Program-made: the position numbers and the translations under genes
Notes under the pieces: model-generated
The model's database searches: none
The model's input: only the letters and a program-made list of their open reading frames with translations
What the model was told of the DNA's origin: nothing
Shown here: one piece after another, positions 63,509-64,000 of the stretch
Layout: every line of letters begins with the position of its first letter
Numbering within the stretch: position 1 is the first letter of the stretch
NCBI RefSeq assembly: GCF_003403095.1
Contig: NZ_CP031555.1
Span: 4,617,001 to 4,681,000 of the forward strand
Direction: 5' to 3'
Source of the DNA: Thalassospira indica
Lineage (GTDB): Bacteria; Pseudomonadota; Alphaproteobacteria; Rhodospirillales; Thalassospiraceae
DNA length: 64,000 nucleotides

Positions 63509-64000
63509 ATGTCGCATAGTTACGTAGCTTATATTGATGAGTCTGGTGACGATGGGTTCAAGCGCTTTCGTCAACCCGGAGACCGAGGAGGTTCATCTAA
63601 GTGGCTCGTAATATCTGCATGCGTTATGAGGCGCGCTTATAGCTTGGATGCGGTGGGATGGCGCGACGAAATCACAGCACGAATGCCAGAAAGAAAGTCC
63701 CGAGAAGTTCACTTTGCCAATCTCGGACATGGGCAAAAGTTAGTGGCAGCTCAGACACTAGCAGATAAACCGCTACGTGCATTAAATGTCATAGCTGCCA
63801 AAGAACCAATCCCTGAGAATGTTTATACAGAGAAAAACCAACTTTACTTCTATATGACGCGTTATCTGATAGAGCGTATATCTTGGCTATGCCGAGAACA
63901 CCGGAGGCATGTAAAAGAAGGGGATGGAAGAGTTGCAATAACATTCTCCCGGCGCGGGGGAATGTCCTATGATTCTTTTAGAGATTACTTACGCACGCTT
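63509..64000 (+). CDS. DUF3800 domain-containing protein (3' end outside window)
   Basis: The first 164 residues of a DUF3800 protein. It begins MSHSYVAYIDESGDDGF, the acidic RNase H-like first strand of the family, followed by WLVISACVMRR, then REVHFANLGHG and MTRYLIERISWLC. DUF3800 genes have a predicted nuclease fold and are often found in mobile or defence regions. Codon use is AT-shifted with AGA/AGG and TTA codons, unlike the recX/arsC genes just before. The start has AAGGG upstream. The active-site set cannot be judged because the end is missing. Confidence 0.82.
   Translation, partial: MSHSYVAYIDESGDDGFKRFRQPGDRGGSSKWLVISACVMRRAYSLDAVGWRDEITARMPERKSREVHFANLGHGQKLVAAQTLADKPLRALNVIAAKEPIPENVYTEKNQLYFYMTRYLIERISWLCREHRRHVKEGDGRVAITFSRRGGMSYDSFRDYLRTL

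Overview
The window looks like chromosomal DNA of an alphaproteobacterium, most probably a marine Rhodospirillales member of the Thalassospira type. The assignment rests on gene order and protein character, not on a database search. The evidence is the PTS/hprK/chvGI block next to ahcY, a DivL-like PAS pseudokinase, TRAP and tripartite tricarboxylate transporters, the argD-argF-hslO block, and a moderately GC-rich background with dense, short-spaced genes. I see no rRNA, tRNA, CRISPR array, prophage or complete insertion sequence.

Layout. 1-7.6 kb: the 5' end of a TRAP solute-binding gene, a Crp-like regulator overlapping a membrane class III nucleotide cyclase, a lone fliW, a DUF4139 protein, small hypothetical genes and a D-2-hydroxyacid dehydrogenase. 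7.6-15 kb: a DivL-like sensor with degenerate kinase motifs, an HD phosphohydrolase, a cupin, a nucleotidyltransferase, a CHMI-type tautomerase and ahcY. 15.3-22 kb, all on the minus strand: the regulatory phosphotransfer block ptsI-HPr-EIIA(Man)-rapZ-hprK-chvG-chvI. 22-29.3 kb: the two-component pair dctB-dctD followed by a TAXI-type TRAP operon with a clear -24/-12 promoter and two upstream inverted repeats, a self-contained sigma-54 regulon.

29.4-38 kb: an AT-rich orphan gene, an MFS carrier, a strongly translated 60-residue peptide gene divergent from a LysR gene, GNAT and fmt, DUF429, def and rmuC. A 268-bp element with nested inverted repeats lies between rmuC and def and resembles a non-autonomous mobile element. 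38.5-40.5 kb: acsA. 40.6-48.4 kb: a tartrate/D-malate-type catabolic cluster with a LysR regulator, TctC, a TctA-TctB fusion, two beta-decarboxylating dehydrogenases and a type-2 glycerate kinase.

48.4-57.2 kb: LysR/SnoaL/SDR genes; an OhrR-like MarR regulator divergent from an exported alpha/beta hydrolase, with repeated palindromes between them; SulP and universal stress genes; a perfect FNR-type box before a second hydrolase; and a membrane-anchored AraC regulator. 57.2-63.4 kb: a lipoprotein, hslO, argF, argD, an ABC-2 permease, recX and arsC. The window ends inside an AT-rich DUF3800 gene that may mark the edge of an accessory island.

The best candidates for new biology are the nested-repeat element at 36160-36427, the Arg-for-His DivL-like pseudokinase, the dctBD/TAXI-TRAP promoter architecture, the 20-bp palindrome before ahcY, and the small highly expressed peptide.
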